From the IMG/VR virus record IMGVR_UViG_3300024054_000039, positions 1-35,787 of that record: a DNA stretch of 35,787 nt; one strand, given 5' to 3'. The DNA comes from a virus. A program made the translations under genes and the position numbers. Shown here piece by piece: positions 1-7,851 of this stretch (positions are counted from its first letter, which is position 1; each line of letters opens with the position of its first letter). The notes under the pieces were generated by a model, which saw only the letters and a program-made list of their open reading frames with translations, was not told the origin of the DNA and made no database searches.

Positions 1-181
1 TTCTGTTCTATTGTTGTATTCCAATCCTCAACAACGAACGTTGAACCTGCGGCTGGTATTGTTCCAAAAACCTTTGACGAATCACTTCTGCTATAATTAT
101 TTCTCATATCAACAATTCCGCCGACAAGCGTTGTGTTTGTATTCCAAATAAGCATGAACCTATCAATCCCAGTTCCTCCCG
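1..181. repeat. Terminal direct repeat, left copy
   Basis: These 181 bases recur at 35607-35787 with one difference, T at 100 against C at 35706. The spike reading frame continues through the join once the copies are merged, which indicates a circular or circularly permuted molecule of about 35,606 bp. The copies could instead be true terminal redundancy; read data would separate the two. Confidence 0.95.
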
Positions 182-1109
182 TGACCCTCATTATTTTACC
201 GTCATAAGCTCCTGCTCCTGCGACCCTCGTCACCGGCGTAAATACCGCTGTTGTATCCTCGATATAAGAACGATTGGCACCAGTGGCAGTTCTTTGAGCC
301 AAGACGTTAGTCATTGTTCCTTTAATGACTATCCAAAAATTACCAGTAGGATTTTTTCCGCTAATAATTACTTGTTCGTTAAAAGTTCCTGCCGATAACT
401 GAATAACAATGTTTCCCGAGAATGTTGGTGGCAGTTGGTTAATGCAGAAACGCAAAGACCCAAATGCTTCATCTATTGAAGGGCCGTAGCCAAACGATAA
501 CGTTTCCCCGTTGTCAAGCGCTGCAGAATTGCAATAAAGTGTCGATTGACCAAAGGCAAAAATCGGTTGCCATAAATAAATATCTGCCGAGCCACCACCC
601 GCAAAAAATTCTTCATGCAAGCCAGAAATCGCAAAAGAAAAGGTAGTTGCTATTTTGAACGTGTTGTCAGTCAACCGTATAACATAATACGGGATTTCTG
701 TACTTAAATATAATGGAACAATAGATCCTGCTGAAAAATATATTAAATCGCCCGTGCTTAATCCGTGAGAATTCGCTGTAATAATGCTATTAGCCTCGTC
801 CCAAGAAACAACCGACTTTCTAATGGCTTGATACAGCCAATCTCTGCCTATCGGAGTGTGCCTGAACCATTGTCCGTTCGCAGGAGAAGTTGGTAATATC
901 GAACCATTATCGCACGCCATAGCAACCGCTTTAAATCCAGCGAAGCTTTGGTCGCCGATAAAAGCCCTTGTTCCGTCCGTCCTTATATATTGTGCATGGT
1001 CATCGTCGGAAAGACCGGTAAGCAAATCGTGGTCCCTGGTCGTTAAATCGCCTAAACTATTCGGCACTTTATCAAATGGCGGTGTAATTGGATTAAAAAC
1101 AGATTTCAT
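1..1109 (-). CDS. Tail spike/fibre, N-terminal part (continues at 34847-35787)
   Basis: The ATG at 1109 overlaps the TGA of the upstream gene. The frame is open to the window edge and continues in frame in the right-hand copy, giving about 622 residues; this part covers residues 1 to about 369. Near residues 28-42 is the motif HDLLTGLSDDDHAQY, a hallmark of phage tail-fibre N-terminal regions, which probably attaches the spike to the virion. It is followed by Gly/Thr-rich beta segments that lead into the beta-helix of the right-hand part. Inferred role: receptor binding or surface-polymer recognition. The full-length gene is visible only by closing the circle, so a linear annotation would report two fragments. 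Confidence 0.85.
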   Translation of the reverse strand, partial: MKSVFNPITPPFDKVPNSLGDLTTRDHDLLTGLSDDDHAQYIRTDGTRAFIGDQSFAGFKAVAMACDNGSILPTSPANGQWFRHTPIGRDWLYQAIRKSVVSWDEANSIITANSHGLSTGDLIYFSAGSIVPLYLSTEIPYYVIRLTDNTFKIATTFSFAISGLHEEFFAGGGSADIYLWQPIFAFGQSTLYCNSAALDNGETLSFGYGPSIDEAFGSLRFCINQLPPTFSGNIVIQLSAGTFNEQVIISGKNPTGNFWIVIKGTMTNVLAQRTATGANRSYIEDTTAVFTPVTRVAGAGAYDGKIMRVTGGTGIDRFMLIWNTNTTLVGGIVDMRNNYSRSDSSKVFGTIPAAGSTFVVEDWNTTIEQ

Positions 1110-1909
1110 ACTATAGCTACGTTGTATAAATAATCATAAGAAAGACTAGTACGACCGGTCCAATTAGTAGTGTAATTAGATGTGCCCGCCGCATAGCGAT
1201 ATGCGTCTGCTCCAGCCGATATTGATTCCCTTAAAATAAACCAGTTCCCAGATAAATCTACAAATCCATAATAGTTTGGAGAGGCGTCGGAATCAATATC
1301 GGCGGCTCTGTATTTTGCCAATTTATCCTGATTAGTGGGTGTCGTGCCTGTCGAAGCTCCTCCGCTTGGGCTTGCAGTAATCATTTGCCCTCCTCCGAAG
1401 TCGCTAACTATTTTTCCTTTTGCGTCATAAATCTTTACCGCCAAGGCGTTATCAGGCTTGGTGTGTTTTGAAAGACTTACCTCTTGTGCCTTTGCTTTTA
1501 TCTGAACTGATAGCCACTTAAACCCGCCAGAAATTGCGTCGATAACGTCTTTGTCAGAAAACTCCTTATACCAGTCTGGTTTTTTCAGCTTAATATCATT
1601 GACGACCTCAACATCTTTTTGCGGATTTAATACCGTTACCTCTTTGACTGGATTTTCAACGACCACATCAACTTTGTTAGCAATCTCTACTCCTCCCTTA
1701 ATCTTAACCTCGTCAATCTGATTGGATATTTTAATCTCACCAGGAAACACAATATTTTTAAGCGTTTCGGCAAGACCCTTGAAGACAGATAATATCCCCG
1801 ACAAATCATTTGCGTTATCAAGCTGATTTTTCACTGTCCGTCTTTCGTCCCTCTCTGCGACTGCGTCCTTTAATTTTTTTTTTAACTCTTTATCCATAGC
1901 TTTAAGCAT
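1106..1909 (-). CDS. Virion-associated protein with beta-strand repeats
   Basis: 267 aa. The start overlaps the end of the portal gene by 8 bases and the stop overlaps the spike start (ATGA). Residues 1-55 are charged and helical. Residues 55-115 carry a repeated pattern of alternating Val/Ile ending in Asn (such as VENPVKEVTVLNP), predicted to form beta ladders. After a linker and an S/G/T-rich stretch, the last 70 residues form a compact aromatic domain containing SPNYYGFVDLSGNWFILRE. Similar C-terminal domains occur in phage structural proteins encoded next to portals. Its position between portal and spike suggests a head- or tail-decorating or adaptor protein. The exact role is not known. 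Confidence 0.7.
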   Translation of the reverse strand: MLKAMDKELKKKLKDAVAERDERRTVKNQLDNANDLSGILSVFKGLAETLKNIVFPGEIKISNQIDEVKIKGGVEIANKVDVVVENPVKEVTVLNPQKDVEVVNDIKLKKPDWYKEFSDKDVIDAISGGFKWLSVQIKAKAQEVSLSKHTKPDNALAVKIYDAKGKIVSDFGGGQMITASPSGGASTGTTPTNQDKLAKYRAADIDSDASPNYYGFVDLSGNWFILRESISAGADAYRYAAGTSNYTTNWTGRTSLSYDYLYNVAIV

Positions 1910-4154
1910 TTTTTATTATTTCCTCGACAACGCCGACAACTTCCTTTTCAACCTCGCCCTTTATTTGGCTAGTCTGCTTTCTTACCTCGGCTTTTATTTT
2001 TTGCTCGGTTATAATATGCTCATAGCTTTTATCTCCCTCTAAAACTGGTGTAATAACGCAACGGCAATTTGAGTGCAAGGCTCCTGCTGTAATTGGCATA
2101 TAATCTATTGCCATTGACGACCCGTCCAACCCGACCAAACTATCGCCAATACCGAAATAGTTTTTGCCAATTGGTTGGACTACGCCGTGCATAGCTCCAC
2201 ACCAATTACAAACCCTCTCATCAATGGCGGTCCACCATTGCTTGCCGACAACGACGCCCGACTGCTTCCAACCCTCCTCAAGCCCGAAGTTCGCAGATCG
2301 CATAGTTTCCGAGCGGGCAATCCTTTCAGCCCTATAAACTTTCATATCGTCAAACAAAGCGTTAATGCGGGCGGTCATTTTATCAATGCCCTCACCCTCT
2401 TTTTCTGCCTCTGCTAGGCTCGCTCTCAATTTCTGGTATGTGCTATCGACAATAACCTTACTTGCCTTGCCGACATTTCGCTCAATAAAGCTCTTAACTC
2501 TCGGGGCTTCAATGTCAAAAAGCCTCGAAGTCCCGACTATTTTCAATGCTTCCTCACCGCTTGATAGGATATTTGCCATTTCTGCCTCGGTCAAAATGCT
2601 CACGATAGCGTCCAAAGAGGTTTCTTTGTTCAATAATTCGCTCGCTTTTGCCTTAGTTTCCCCGATATTTCCCGACTTTTTAATGGTCAAATTATGGATA
2701 ACCTCGTTGGCTTGACGCTCAAATTCATCAATAATTTCCCGTTTAATGTATTCCTCGGTCGTTTCAGTCCGTTTCATCAGCCCCTTGTGGATTTCCTCGC
2801 CGATATGTTCAAAGTCCTCGGTGGCTAAAATGCCCCCAATTTCGCCCGCTAGCTTGTTTATCATCTTCCCGTCGGCTTTAGGCTCGTTAGCGTCGCCTTG
2901 CCCGTCCTGTGGCTCACCGTTTGGCTCTGGGTCGGCGGTAGGCTCTGGTTTTTCGCCAGCCATACCGATTGGCGTCATTCCCATACCGACAAGCAACACG
3001 TCCCCGCCGTCAACTGGGTCGTAGCCCTCCATTTCTCTGACCTCATTTACGGTCAACCATTTATTTACGGCGATATTGTATTCGTCAATCTTCGCTTTTC
3101 TGTCCTCTGGCACGGGGTCTTCCAAAACAAACTTTACGCCAAGGGTCGGATAATATCGGTTAATATAAAATTCATTCAAAACATCAACAAAATCTTCCAT
3201 TTTAGGCTTGACAGTAAAGCGTAAAAAGTGCCATAAAGCGGACTGGCTGTTGCTCAAATTGACGTCTTCCGAAATCATCAATCCTTTCGGGACGCCGAAT
3301 ATGGTAAAAATCTCATCTCTACCAAAACGCCTCTGCTCGATAAAGTCCATTTCCTTTTGGTTGAAGTTCCATTTGCTCATTTTCAGCCCGCCCGACAGAA
3401 TAGCTGGCTTGTGTGCCTTGTCAGCCCCCTTGTGCTTACGCTCCCATTTTTCAATGGTTTGGTTATATTTTGCGTCGTCCATTTGCCCGTCATATTCCAA
3501 AACAATGTCTGGGCGGGCTGAATTTTTGAAAAACTTATTGTTCCATTTCTTGATTTCGTTGTCGGTGTCGATTGCCTCCGCTCCTGCCTGCGTAGATCCG
3601 ACTGCTCCTAAAATAGACTTCGGGTTAAAATCCAAAAACGGTATAACCTCCTCGGGCTTAAATTCTATCTGCTTGCCGTTTATGGTGTAAATATATTTCA
3701 AAATAGGCTTTGAAATGTCGCCCGAATTAACAATTTTGACCAAATCTGGCCTTAAAATCCATATTTCTGCGGGCTTGTCGCTCTTTTCAAACTTCGGGAT
3801 ATACCAGAAACACTTGCCTAAAAGCTCCAAATAGCTCTGCGTTGCCTGTAAAAGCTTGCTCCAAGTCTGCAAAGAGTTCGGTCTATCAAGCACTCTCATA
3901 ATTTCCGCCTTTTCCTTGCCCTCATATTCCCTATCTCCTTTCATCAGCTCAATCTGCATTGTGGAAAACTCTTGAGCAATTAACTTGATACATCGGAAAA
4001 CCCACCCCTTATACTGGGATAGGCTATCGTTGTTAAAATGAAAGTCGCCCCCGTTAAAATTTACGTCTTTCCAAGTAAAATCTACCTCATCACTAAAGCT
4101 CTTTGCGACTGTTTGCTCCTTACCTCGGTTAAGTATTTTGTCTAAAAATCCCAT
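1902..4154 (-). CDS. Portal protein fused to MuF-like head morphogenesis domain
   Basis: 750 aa, almost twice the length of a plain portal. Residues 1 to about 400 look like an HK97/SPP1-type portal (early YKGWVFRCIKLIAQEF, then FGRDEIFTIFGVPKGLM). After an acidic Pro/Gly linker and a helical region, residues about 560-705 match the MuF/SPP1 gp7 minor head domain: ARSETMRSANFG, W..A.DERVCNWCGAMHG (Cys649, Cys652) and HSNCRC near 694-699. In most phages portal and MuF are separate genes. The portal forms the dodecameric DNA channel and MuF proteins are packaged minor head components, so the fusion would place about 12 MuF copies at the vertex. The start is preceded by ATAAAATATG and no Shine-Dalgarno site. 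First gene after the late leader/terminator. Confidence 0.92.
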   Translation of the reverse strand: MGFLDKILNRGKEQTVAKSFSDEVDFTWKDVNFNGGDFHFNNDSLSQYKGWVFRCIKLIAQEFSTMQIELMKGDREYEGKEKAEIMRVLDRPNSLQTWSKLLQATQSYLELLGKCFWYIPKFEKSDKPAEIWILRPDLVKIVNSGDISKPILKYIYTINGKQIEFKPEEVIPFLDFNPKSILGAVGSTQAGAEAIDTDNEIKKWNNKFFKNSARPDIVLEYDGQMDDAKYNQTIEKWERKHKGADKAHKPAILSGGLKMSKWNFNQKEMDFIEQRRFGRDEIFTIFGVPKGLMISEDVNLSNSQSALWHFLRFTVKPKMEDFVDVLNEFYINRYYPTLGVKFVLEDPVPEDRKAKIDEYNIAVNKWLTVNEVREMEGYDPVDGGDVLLVGMGMTPIGMAGEKPEPTADPEPNGEPQDGQGDANEPKADGKMINKLAGEIGGILATEDFEHIGEEIHKGLMKRTETTEEYIKREIIDEFERQANEVIHNLTIKKSGNIGETKAKASELLNKETSLDAIVSILTEAEMANILSSGEEALKIVGTSRLFDIEAPRVKSFIERNVGKASKVIVDSTYQKLRASLAEAEKEGEGIDKMTARINALFDDMKVYRAERIARSETMRSANFGLEEGWKQSGVVVGKQWWTAIDERVCNWCGAMHGVVQPIGKNYFGIGDSLVGLDGSSMAIDYMPITAGALHSNCRCVITPVLEGDKSYEHIITEQKIKAEVRKQTSQIKGEVEKEVVGVVEEIIKNA

Positions 4155-4171
4155 ATTTTATCGAATTATTT

Positions 4172-4218
4172 AGTAAAAAAGCAAAAGAGGACAACGGGGT
4201 TATTCGTTGTCCTCTTTT
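4172..4218 (-). terminator. Intrinsic terminator before the portal gene
   Basis: A perfect 14-bp stem pairs 4205-4218 with 4183-4196 around an 8-nt loop. On the minus strand it is followed by GC and a run of six T. It lies about 100 nt downstream of the promoter at 4322-4349 and just upstream of the portal start, so transcripts from that promoter must read through it to express the late genes. Confidence 0.88.
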
Positions 4219-4315
4219 TCGTCGACTTATCCCAAAGGGCAAGCTCGAATAAAGTCAGACTATTGCTTTTTGCGGGAGTTGAAAACTAGAAAGCCAATGT
4301 TTTCAAATCTATGTC
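4175..4315 (-). ncRNA. Structured late leader RNA (about 140 nt)
   Basis: No reading frame is apparent between the promoter and the terminator. The predicted transcript contains hairpin A (6-bp GAAAAC/GTTTTC stem, 4281-4304), hairpin B (7-bp stem with one bulged T, 4224-4256) and then the 14-bp terminator stem. The segment could be a free small RNA or the leader of the late operon. Its layout matches the lambda pR'-6S RNA-tR' arrangement, in which a short transcript is made constitutively and an antiterminator permits read-through. No known RNA family was recognised. Confidence 0.6.
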
Positions 4316-4321
4316 AATTAT

Positions 4322-4349
4322 ATTATAGCATGCTTGGCGAGAAAGTCAA
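4322..4349 (-). promoter_or_regulatory. Sigma70-type extended -10 promoter (late control)
   Basis: The -35 TTGACT (4344-4349) is separated by 16 nt from a consensus -10 TATAAT (4322-4327), directly preceded by TGC (an extended -10 element). It sits between two intrinsic terminators and points toward the portal gene. Confidence 0.85.
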
Positions 4350-4356
4350 TGCGAAC

Positions 4357-4383
4357 AAAAAGGGGGCGTGAAAATCAGCCCCC
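4357..4383 (-). terminator. Intrinsic terminator ending the early/terminase transcript
   Basis: A 6-bp GC-only stem, GGGGGC/GCCCCC (378-383 with 362-367 of the 4000s), has a 10-nt loop and is followed on the minus strand by TTTTT. It begins 8 bases after the stop codon of the last gene of the upstream operon and ends just before the late promoter. Confidence 0.85.
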
Positions 4384-4390
4384 ATGGTTT

Positions 4391-4618
4391 TTAAGACGGT
4401 GTGTCTTCCCGCTTTTTTCTATTGAAAAGCTCGACAAAGCATACATAACATAGTCCGTGTGAGGCAGGATTTTGTTTTGAGCACGGAACAAACCGATCTG
4501 CGCAAATAATAAATCTCGAACAGTCTTCGCAGTCACGAGTTTTTGGGTTATAGCACCCGTAGACTGCCTCGTGTTGTGGCTTGCCGTCCTCGTTGCACTT
4601 TACGCAAATCCTAAGCAT
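4391..4618 (-). CDS. Cys-rich small protein with canonical Shine-Dalgarno
   Basis: 75 aa with Cys pairs in ICVKC, DCEDC and LCYVC plus three further Cys, so probably zinc-binding. The start at 4618 is preceded by AAAGGAGG at suitable spacing, unlike nearly all other genes here. It overlaps the upstream gene by 19 bases and is the last gene before the early terminator, a position often held by late-gene activators or antiterminators in lambdoid phages. A regulatory role is therefore a positional hypothesis only; no homologue was recognised. Confidence 0.7.
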   Translation of the reverse strand: MLRICVKCNEDGKPQHEAVYGCYNPKTRDCEDCSRFIICADRFVPCSKQNPASHGLCYVCFVELFNRKKREDTPS

Positions 4619-4782
4619 TGGTCGCCCTCCTTTTGTTCAAGACATTCTTCGGGGTCCGGGTCATTGAGACCAAGCACCACCGTGCAACGAAACTCGCACC
4701 CGTTACACACCCGTCGCTCTTTGACAGGGTTATACGCTCCAAGAATACAAACGCCTCGCCATTTGGGGGTCAGCTTTTCCAT
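4600..4782 (-). CDS. Cys-rich small protein with canonical Shine-Dalgarno
   Basis: 60 aa if translation starts at the ATG at 4782, which is preceded by GAGGAGG seven bases upstream; the ATG two codons earlier fits the ribosome site less well. Cysteines include VCNGCEFRC and two near the C-terminus (ECLEQ, QCLGF), suggesting a zinc knuckle. It overlaps the next Cys-rich gene, so the two may be translationally coupled. No function recognised. Confidence 0.7.
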   Translation of the reverse strand: MEKLTPKWRGVCILGAYNPVKERRVCNGCEFRCTVVLGLNDPDPEECLEQKEGDQCLGFA

Positions 4783-4797
4783 TGTCAATCCTCCTCG

Positions 4798-5004
4798 TTA
4801 AATTAAAGAGCGAATATCGCTGTCCAGTATCTTTTTGAAAATCGGGTCTTGCTCGATACGCTTGACAGCCCTTACGCTATTCATCATAACATTTCCGTCT
4901 TGGATTAACAAATTCAATTCGCCGTAGCCAAATTCCCGAATAAAACAAATCAGTCTTACCTCGGTTTCGCTCAAATTGAAATTACTAATCTTTTTGTTTG
5001 ACAT
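4798..5004 (-). CDS. Small DUF2292-like protein
   Basis: 68 aa with the start chosen at MSNKK (4004 residues of context upstream give only a weak alternative ATG four codons earlier, inside the terminase stop region). The core (FIREFGYGELNLLIQDGN...) resembles the short DUF2292/YezD pattern, in which a Tyr-Gly pair precedes two beta strands ending at a DG turn. It lies directly after the large terminase. Function unknown; the family match is by eye and moderate. Confidence 0.6.
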   Translation of the reverse strand: MSNKKISNFNLSETEVRLICFIREFGYGELNLLIQDGNVMMNSVRAVKRIEQDPIFKKILDSDIRSLI

Positions 5005-5009
5005 TATGA

Positions 5010-6437
5010 TTACCAAATATCTGGCTCGATTTCCGCATTATAGGTCAAAGCAGAAGCGTCGGCGATATTCGGGCTTTTATTCCCCCTCGCCTTATATTCC
5101 TCTTTCGGCTCAATTTGGATTTTCTCGCTAGAATTTATTTTATATTTTATCCCCAACAGCTCATAGAATTGCGGGTTATAAACTATTTTTATATTTTTCT
5201 CTTTAATATCGGTCGCCAAGTCCCAAAAGTTCTCTGCCTTGACGTTCGCAAATCTCATTCTGTTTACCGCCGTCATTCCCCAAGAAATGCCCCGCACGTT
5301 CATACCAAGCTCAAGACATCTGTCGGTTACGCCCCCGCCGACCCCCGTATCATCAACGTTTGCGACAATCGAGTATTCCTCATAATCATAATCTGGCTCT
5401 TTTTTAATCTCGTAAAAATACTTCCTATCCATTAACCTGTCGATTTCCCGCACCTGCGTCATTGTGTCTTTCGACTGGTTTGTGCTGTCGAGCCACATAT
5501 ATCCGTCCCGTCGGCAAACATACGCACTCGGGTCTTCCCCTCGCCCTATATCTGCCCCTACGAACATTTTGCCCTCCAAGTCGAGCGGGACATCATCAAG
5601 GCTGTCGATAAAGCAATCTTCAAGCTCCTGCTTCGTAATTAGGTATCGGTAGCCTCTGGCGTCAATGCCGTCCCGATCTGGGAATTTGCAACCAAACAAA
5701 ATGTCAAAAAGCGGTTTCTTCTTAGCCTCGTTGATAAATTCCTCGGTATATCTGCCCTCTTTCAGCCCCTCGATATAGTCGATAAAAATAGTGTGATAGG
5801 TCGGGTCAATAGTGGAATTATAAAAATGGCTATACGGTGGCTCGATATAAAACGGGTTTCCGATTTTGCAATAAAAAGCGTTTTCGCCCTTGCCCGCAAT
5901 CATACGAAACACGGTAGCCTCGCTGTCGTCCGATACTAAACAAGCCTCGTCCATAATTACATTACTCGCCCCCGCACCCATTGCAGCCTCGATTTTCTTT
6001 TTACTGTTGCTCTCGTTGGTCGATAATGCGAAAATACCGCCCCCGTTCCTCAAAATAATCCTGTCCTTGCTTTCTTCCATTTTCAACCGCTCTAGCCTAG
6101 TGTTCTTTTCCAACTTCGTCGCCCATAGCGGGTTATCGCCCAAATGATAAATAAAATACCTCATCAGCAATTTTGACTTATCACCCGACGGGGCAACGAC
6201 CGCCGTTACCTCCCCGTAAACGCAAGCAAGCACAATACAGGCGAGTGCCACAGTCAAGGTTTTGCCATATTGAGTAGAGGCTAGAATTACAACCCTCTTG
6301 TGTTTTCTGAAAACTATGGCTTGAAAAACCTCTCTCTGTTTTGGCGATATCACCTCCTTGAAAGGGCGACCGTCAACAATAAACTGGCTTAAATAATAAT
6401 CGGTCAATAATTCTGTTTGATTATTCTTTAACTGCAT
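5010..6437 (-). CDS. terL: Terminase large subunit
   Basis: 475 aa, a normal TerL length. The N-terminal ATPase has a Walker A-like ASTQYGKT (53-60) and Walker B NVIMDE (159-164). The C-terminal RNase H-like nuclease shows acidic residues at VGADIGRGED (Asp296), NVDDTG (363-364) and IADAS (Asp461). TerL docks on the portal, pumps DNA into the prohead and cuts the concatemer. It overlaps the small subunit gene by 17 bases. It belongs to the transcript that ends at the early terminator, so packaging enzymes are separated from the portal by the late control region. Confidence 0.95.
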   Translation of the reverse strand: MQLKNNQTELLTDYYLSQFIVDGRPFKEVISPKQREVFQAIVFRKHKRVVILASTQYGKTLTVALACIVLACVYGEVTAVVAPSGDKSKLLMRYFIYHLGDNPLWATKLEKNTRLERLKMEESKDRIILRNGGGIFALSTNESNSKKKIEAAMGAGASNVIMDEACLVSDDSEATVFRMIAGKGENAFYCKIGNPFYIEPPYSHFYNSTIDPTYHTIFIDYIEGLKEGRYTEEFINEAKKKPLFDILFGCKFPDRDGIDARGYRYLITKQELEDCFIDSLDDVPLDLEGKMFVGADIGRGEDPSAYVCRRDGYMWLDSTNQSKDTMTQVREIDRLMDRKYFYEIKKEPDYDYEEYSIVANVDDTGVGGGVTDRCLELGMNVRGISWGMTAVNRMRFANVKAENFWDLATDIKEKNIKIVYNPQFYELLGIKYKINSSEKIQIEPKEEYKARGNKSPNIADASALTYNAEIEPDIW

Positions 6438-6972
6438 TCTCGTGGATAATTTTAAGTAGCGTTTCGTTATCTTTTTGCAACTTCTCTACCAAAGCAGAAA
6501 TGGCGACGTTGTCGCTCTCTTGGCGTTCGACATAGCCTCGGTCTTTGCATTGAGTAGCGAGGAAATATCTAACCGCCCAATCATCACCCTTAATCATTTT
6601 CGAGTATAAAATGTTTTCCGCCAAATCTTTCATTCCCTGCCTCTCGTTGTTCATCGCCTGTAAAAGCTCTTGGTCTTGTTTTATAAAGTCGTCCATTGTG
6701 TTCCAAGCGACGCCGAAATTTTTTCTTATCGGGTTAATCAAACCGCCCGACCCAATAATTGCTTTCAAAACATTGTCCCTGTTCAAGTCCAATAATCTCA
6801 CCTTACGCTTACGCTCTTTTTTCGGTTTTTGCTCGGTATTCACAACATTTCCAACATTTCCAATTTTCTTTTTCGCCTTATCGCTAACCCTAGCGACTTT
6901 CTTAATTTCCGCCCTCACTTCTTCCTTTGTGGCTTCTTTCCAATTCCCGCTTTGAATTGGTTTCTTTGGCAT
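6421..6972 (-). CDS. terS: Terminase small subunit (probable)
   Basis: 183 aa directly upstream of TerL with a 17-base overlap. A lysine-rich N-terminal tail (1-60) is followed by a helix-turn-helix-like region (about 62-100, DNVLKAIIGSGG...FGVAWNTMDDFI), then a helical segment for oligomerisation ending in a coiled coil. This matches the DNA-recognition architecture of TerS proteins, which bind the packaging site and load TerL. The assignment rests on position and fold pattern. Start context CAATAATATG. Confidence 0.8.
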   Translation of the reverse strand: MPKKPIQSGNWKEATKEEVRAEIKKVARVSDKAKKKIGNVGNVVNTEQKPKKERKRKVRLLDLNRDNVLKAIIGSGGLINPIRKNFGVAWNTMDDFIKQDQELLQAMNNERQGMKDLAENILYSKMIKGDDWAVRYFLATQCKDRGYVERQESDNVAISALVEKLQKDNETLLKIIHENAVKE

Positions 6973-6979
6973 ATTATTG

Positions 6980-7555
6980 TTATTTTTTCTTCATTTTGTA
7001 GCTTTCCTTGTTAATGAAGAATTTATTAAAACACTCGGGGCAACAAACCTCCATTAGGTTTTCTTCTGCCCTCTCGGTTAAATTACTAAATTTCGTGTCT
7101 AGGTTTTCTTTCGCCCCCTCGAGATCTACGCCCTTTACGTCCCGAGCCCATACGGTTTTCTCAATCATCTCTTTTAAGTTCTCGGCGAAAAACTCCTGCA
7201 TAATCCCCAAATCCTCAATTTCCCGCAATTCGATTTTCAAGTCCTCTGTCCATTCTGCGATTTCGTTGGTCTTATTGTCGGCAATACGGTATTGCTTGAC
7301 TTTCTGGTCTGGCATATCGAGCGAAATAATCACCTCTGCCTCGGAATATCCAAGCTCGAGCAACGCCTTATAGCGAGTATGCCCCGCAATAATTACGTTT
7401 TTCTTATCGACCACAATGTATTGGTTATATCCGTAAAGCTCAATCGAGCGTTTTACGACATCGACCGCCTTGTCGTTTTTTCTCGGATTTCGCCAATACG
7501 GTTTAATGTCCGATAATTTCAGAATTTTTACCTCTGTCTTGTATGGTTTTTTCAT
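6980..7555 (-). CDS. ParB-like nuclease-domain protein with C-terminal zinc knuckle
   Basis: 191 aa starting at MKKPY, where the upstream AAAAATATG fits the genome's start pattern (a start four codons earlier is possible). Residues 8-75 match the ParB/Srx-like domain: ILKLSDIKPYWRNPRK and the phosphate-binding loop IIAGHTRYKAL (55-65). The C-terminus has CCPEC, likely a metal site. Such ParB-like proteins often precede phage terminase genes and may act with DNA-modification enzymes; CTP binding or nuclease activity is not shown here. A second ParB-like protein lies at 7852-8499. Confidence 0.85.
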   Translation of the reverse strand: MKKPYKTEVKILKLSDIKPYWRNPRKNDKAVDVVKRSIELYGYNQYIVVDKKNVIIAGHTRYKALLELGYSEAEVIISLDMPDQKVKQYRIADNKTNEIAEWTEDLKIELREIEDLGIMQEFFAENLKEMIEKTVWARDVKGVDLEGAKENLDTKFSNLTERAEENLMEVCCPECFNKFFINKESYKMKKK

Positions 7556-7559
7556 ATTT

Positions 7560-7850
7560 TTATACACGGCGAAACCTAACTACGCCTAAATTATTTGTTA
7601 ATTTCATTATATCCTTTGGCAGATTTTCGTTAAAGATAATCTTAATACCGTATAAATACTTTGCGACGCCAGTTATTGCGTGTCCCTCGGTTTCGCTGTT
7701 TTTTATTTTCTGAAAAAAGTCGTTTAACTTTTCAGAATTGTGCTCTACTTCCACCAAATACAAATTATCGTCTTTTCTCATTTTACCGATTGCCTCGAGT
7801 ATCTGGTCGAGTTGCAATTCGGTGTATTTATTTTTTGAGTGTGTGTGCAT
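7560..7850 (-). CDS. Hypothetical protein between two ParB-like genes
   Basis: 96 aa, mixed alpha/beta and soluble, starting after AATAATATG. The N-terminus is helical (YTELQLDQILEAIGKMRK) and the middle is acidic. It is packed 1 base from the upstream ParB-like gene and 4 bases from the downstream one, so it is probably co-translated with them. No family recognised. Confidence 0.7.
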   Translation of the reverse strand: MHTHSKNKYTELQLDQILEAIGKMRKDDNLYLVEVEHNSEKLNDFFQKIKNSETEGHAITGVAKYLYGIKIIFNENLPKDIMKLTNNLGVVRFRRV

Positions 7851-7851
7851 A

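Noticed and set aside
4175-4315. Late leader RNA as a CRISPR tracrRNA or anti-CRISPR RNA
   Set aside because: The GTTTTC...CTCCC bases are superficially reminiscent, but there is no cas gene, repeat array or repeat:anti-repeat match in the window.
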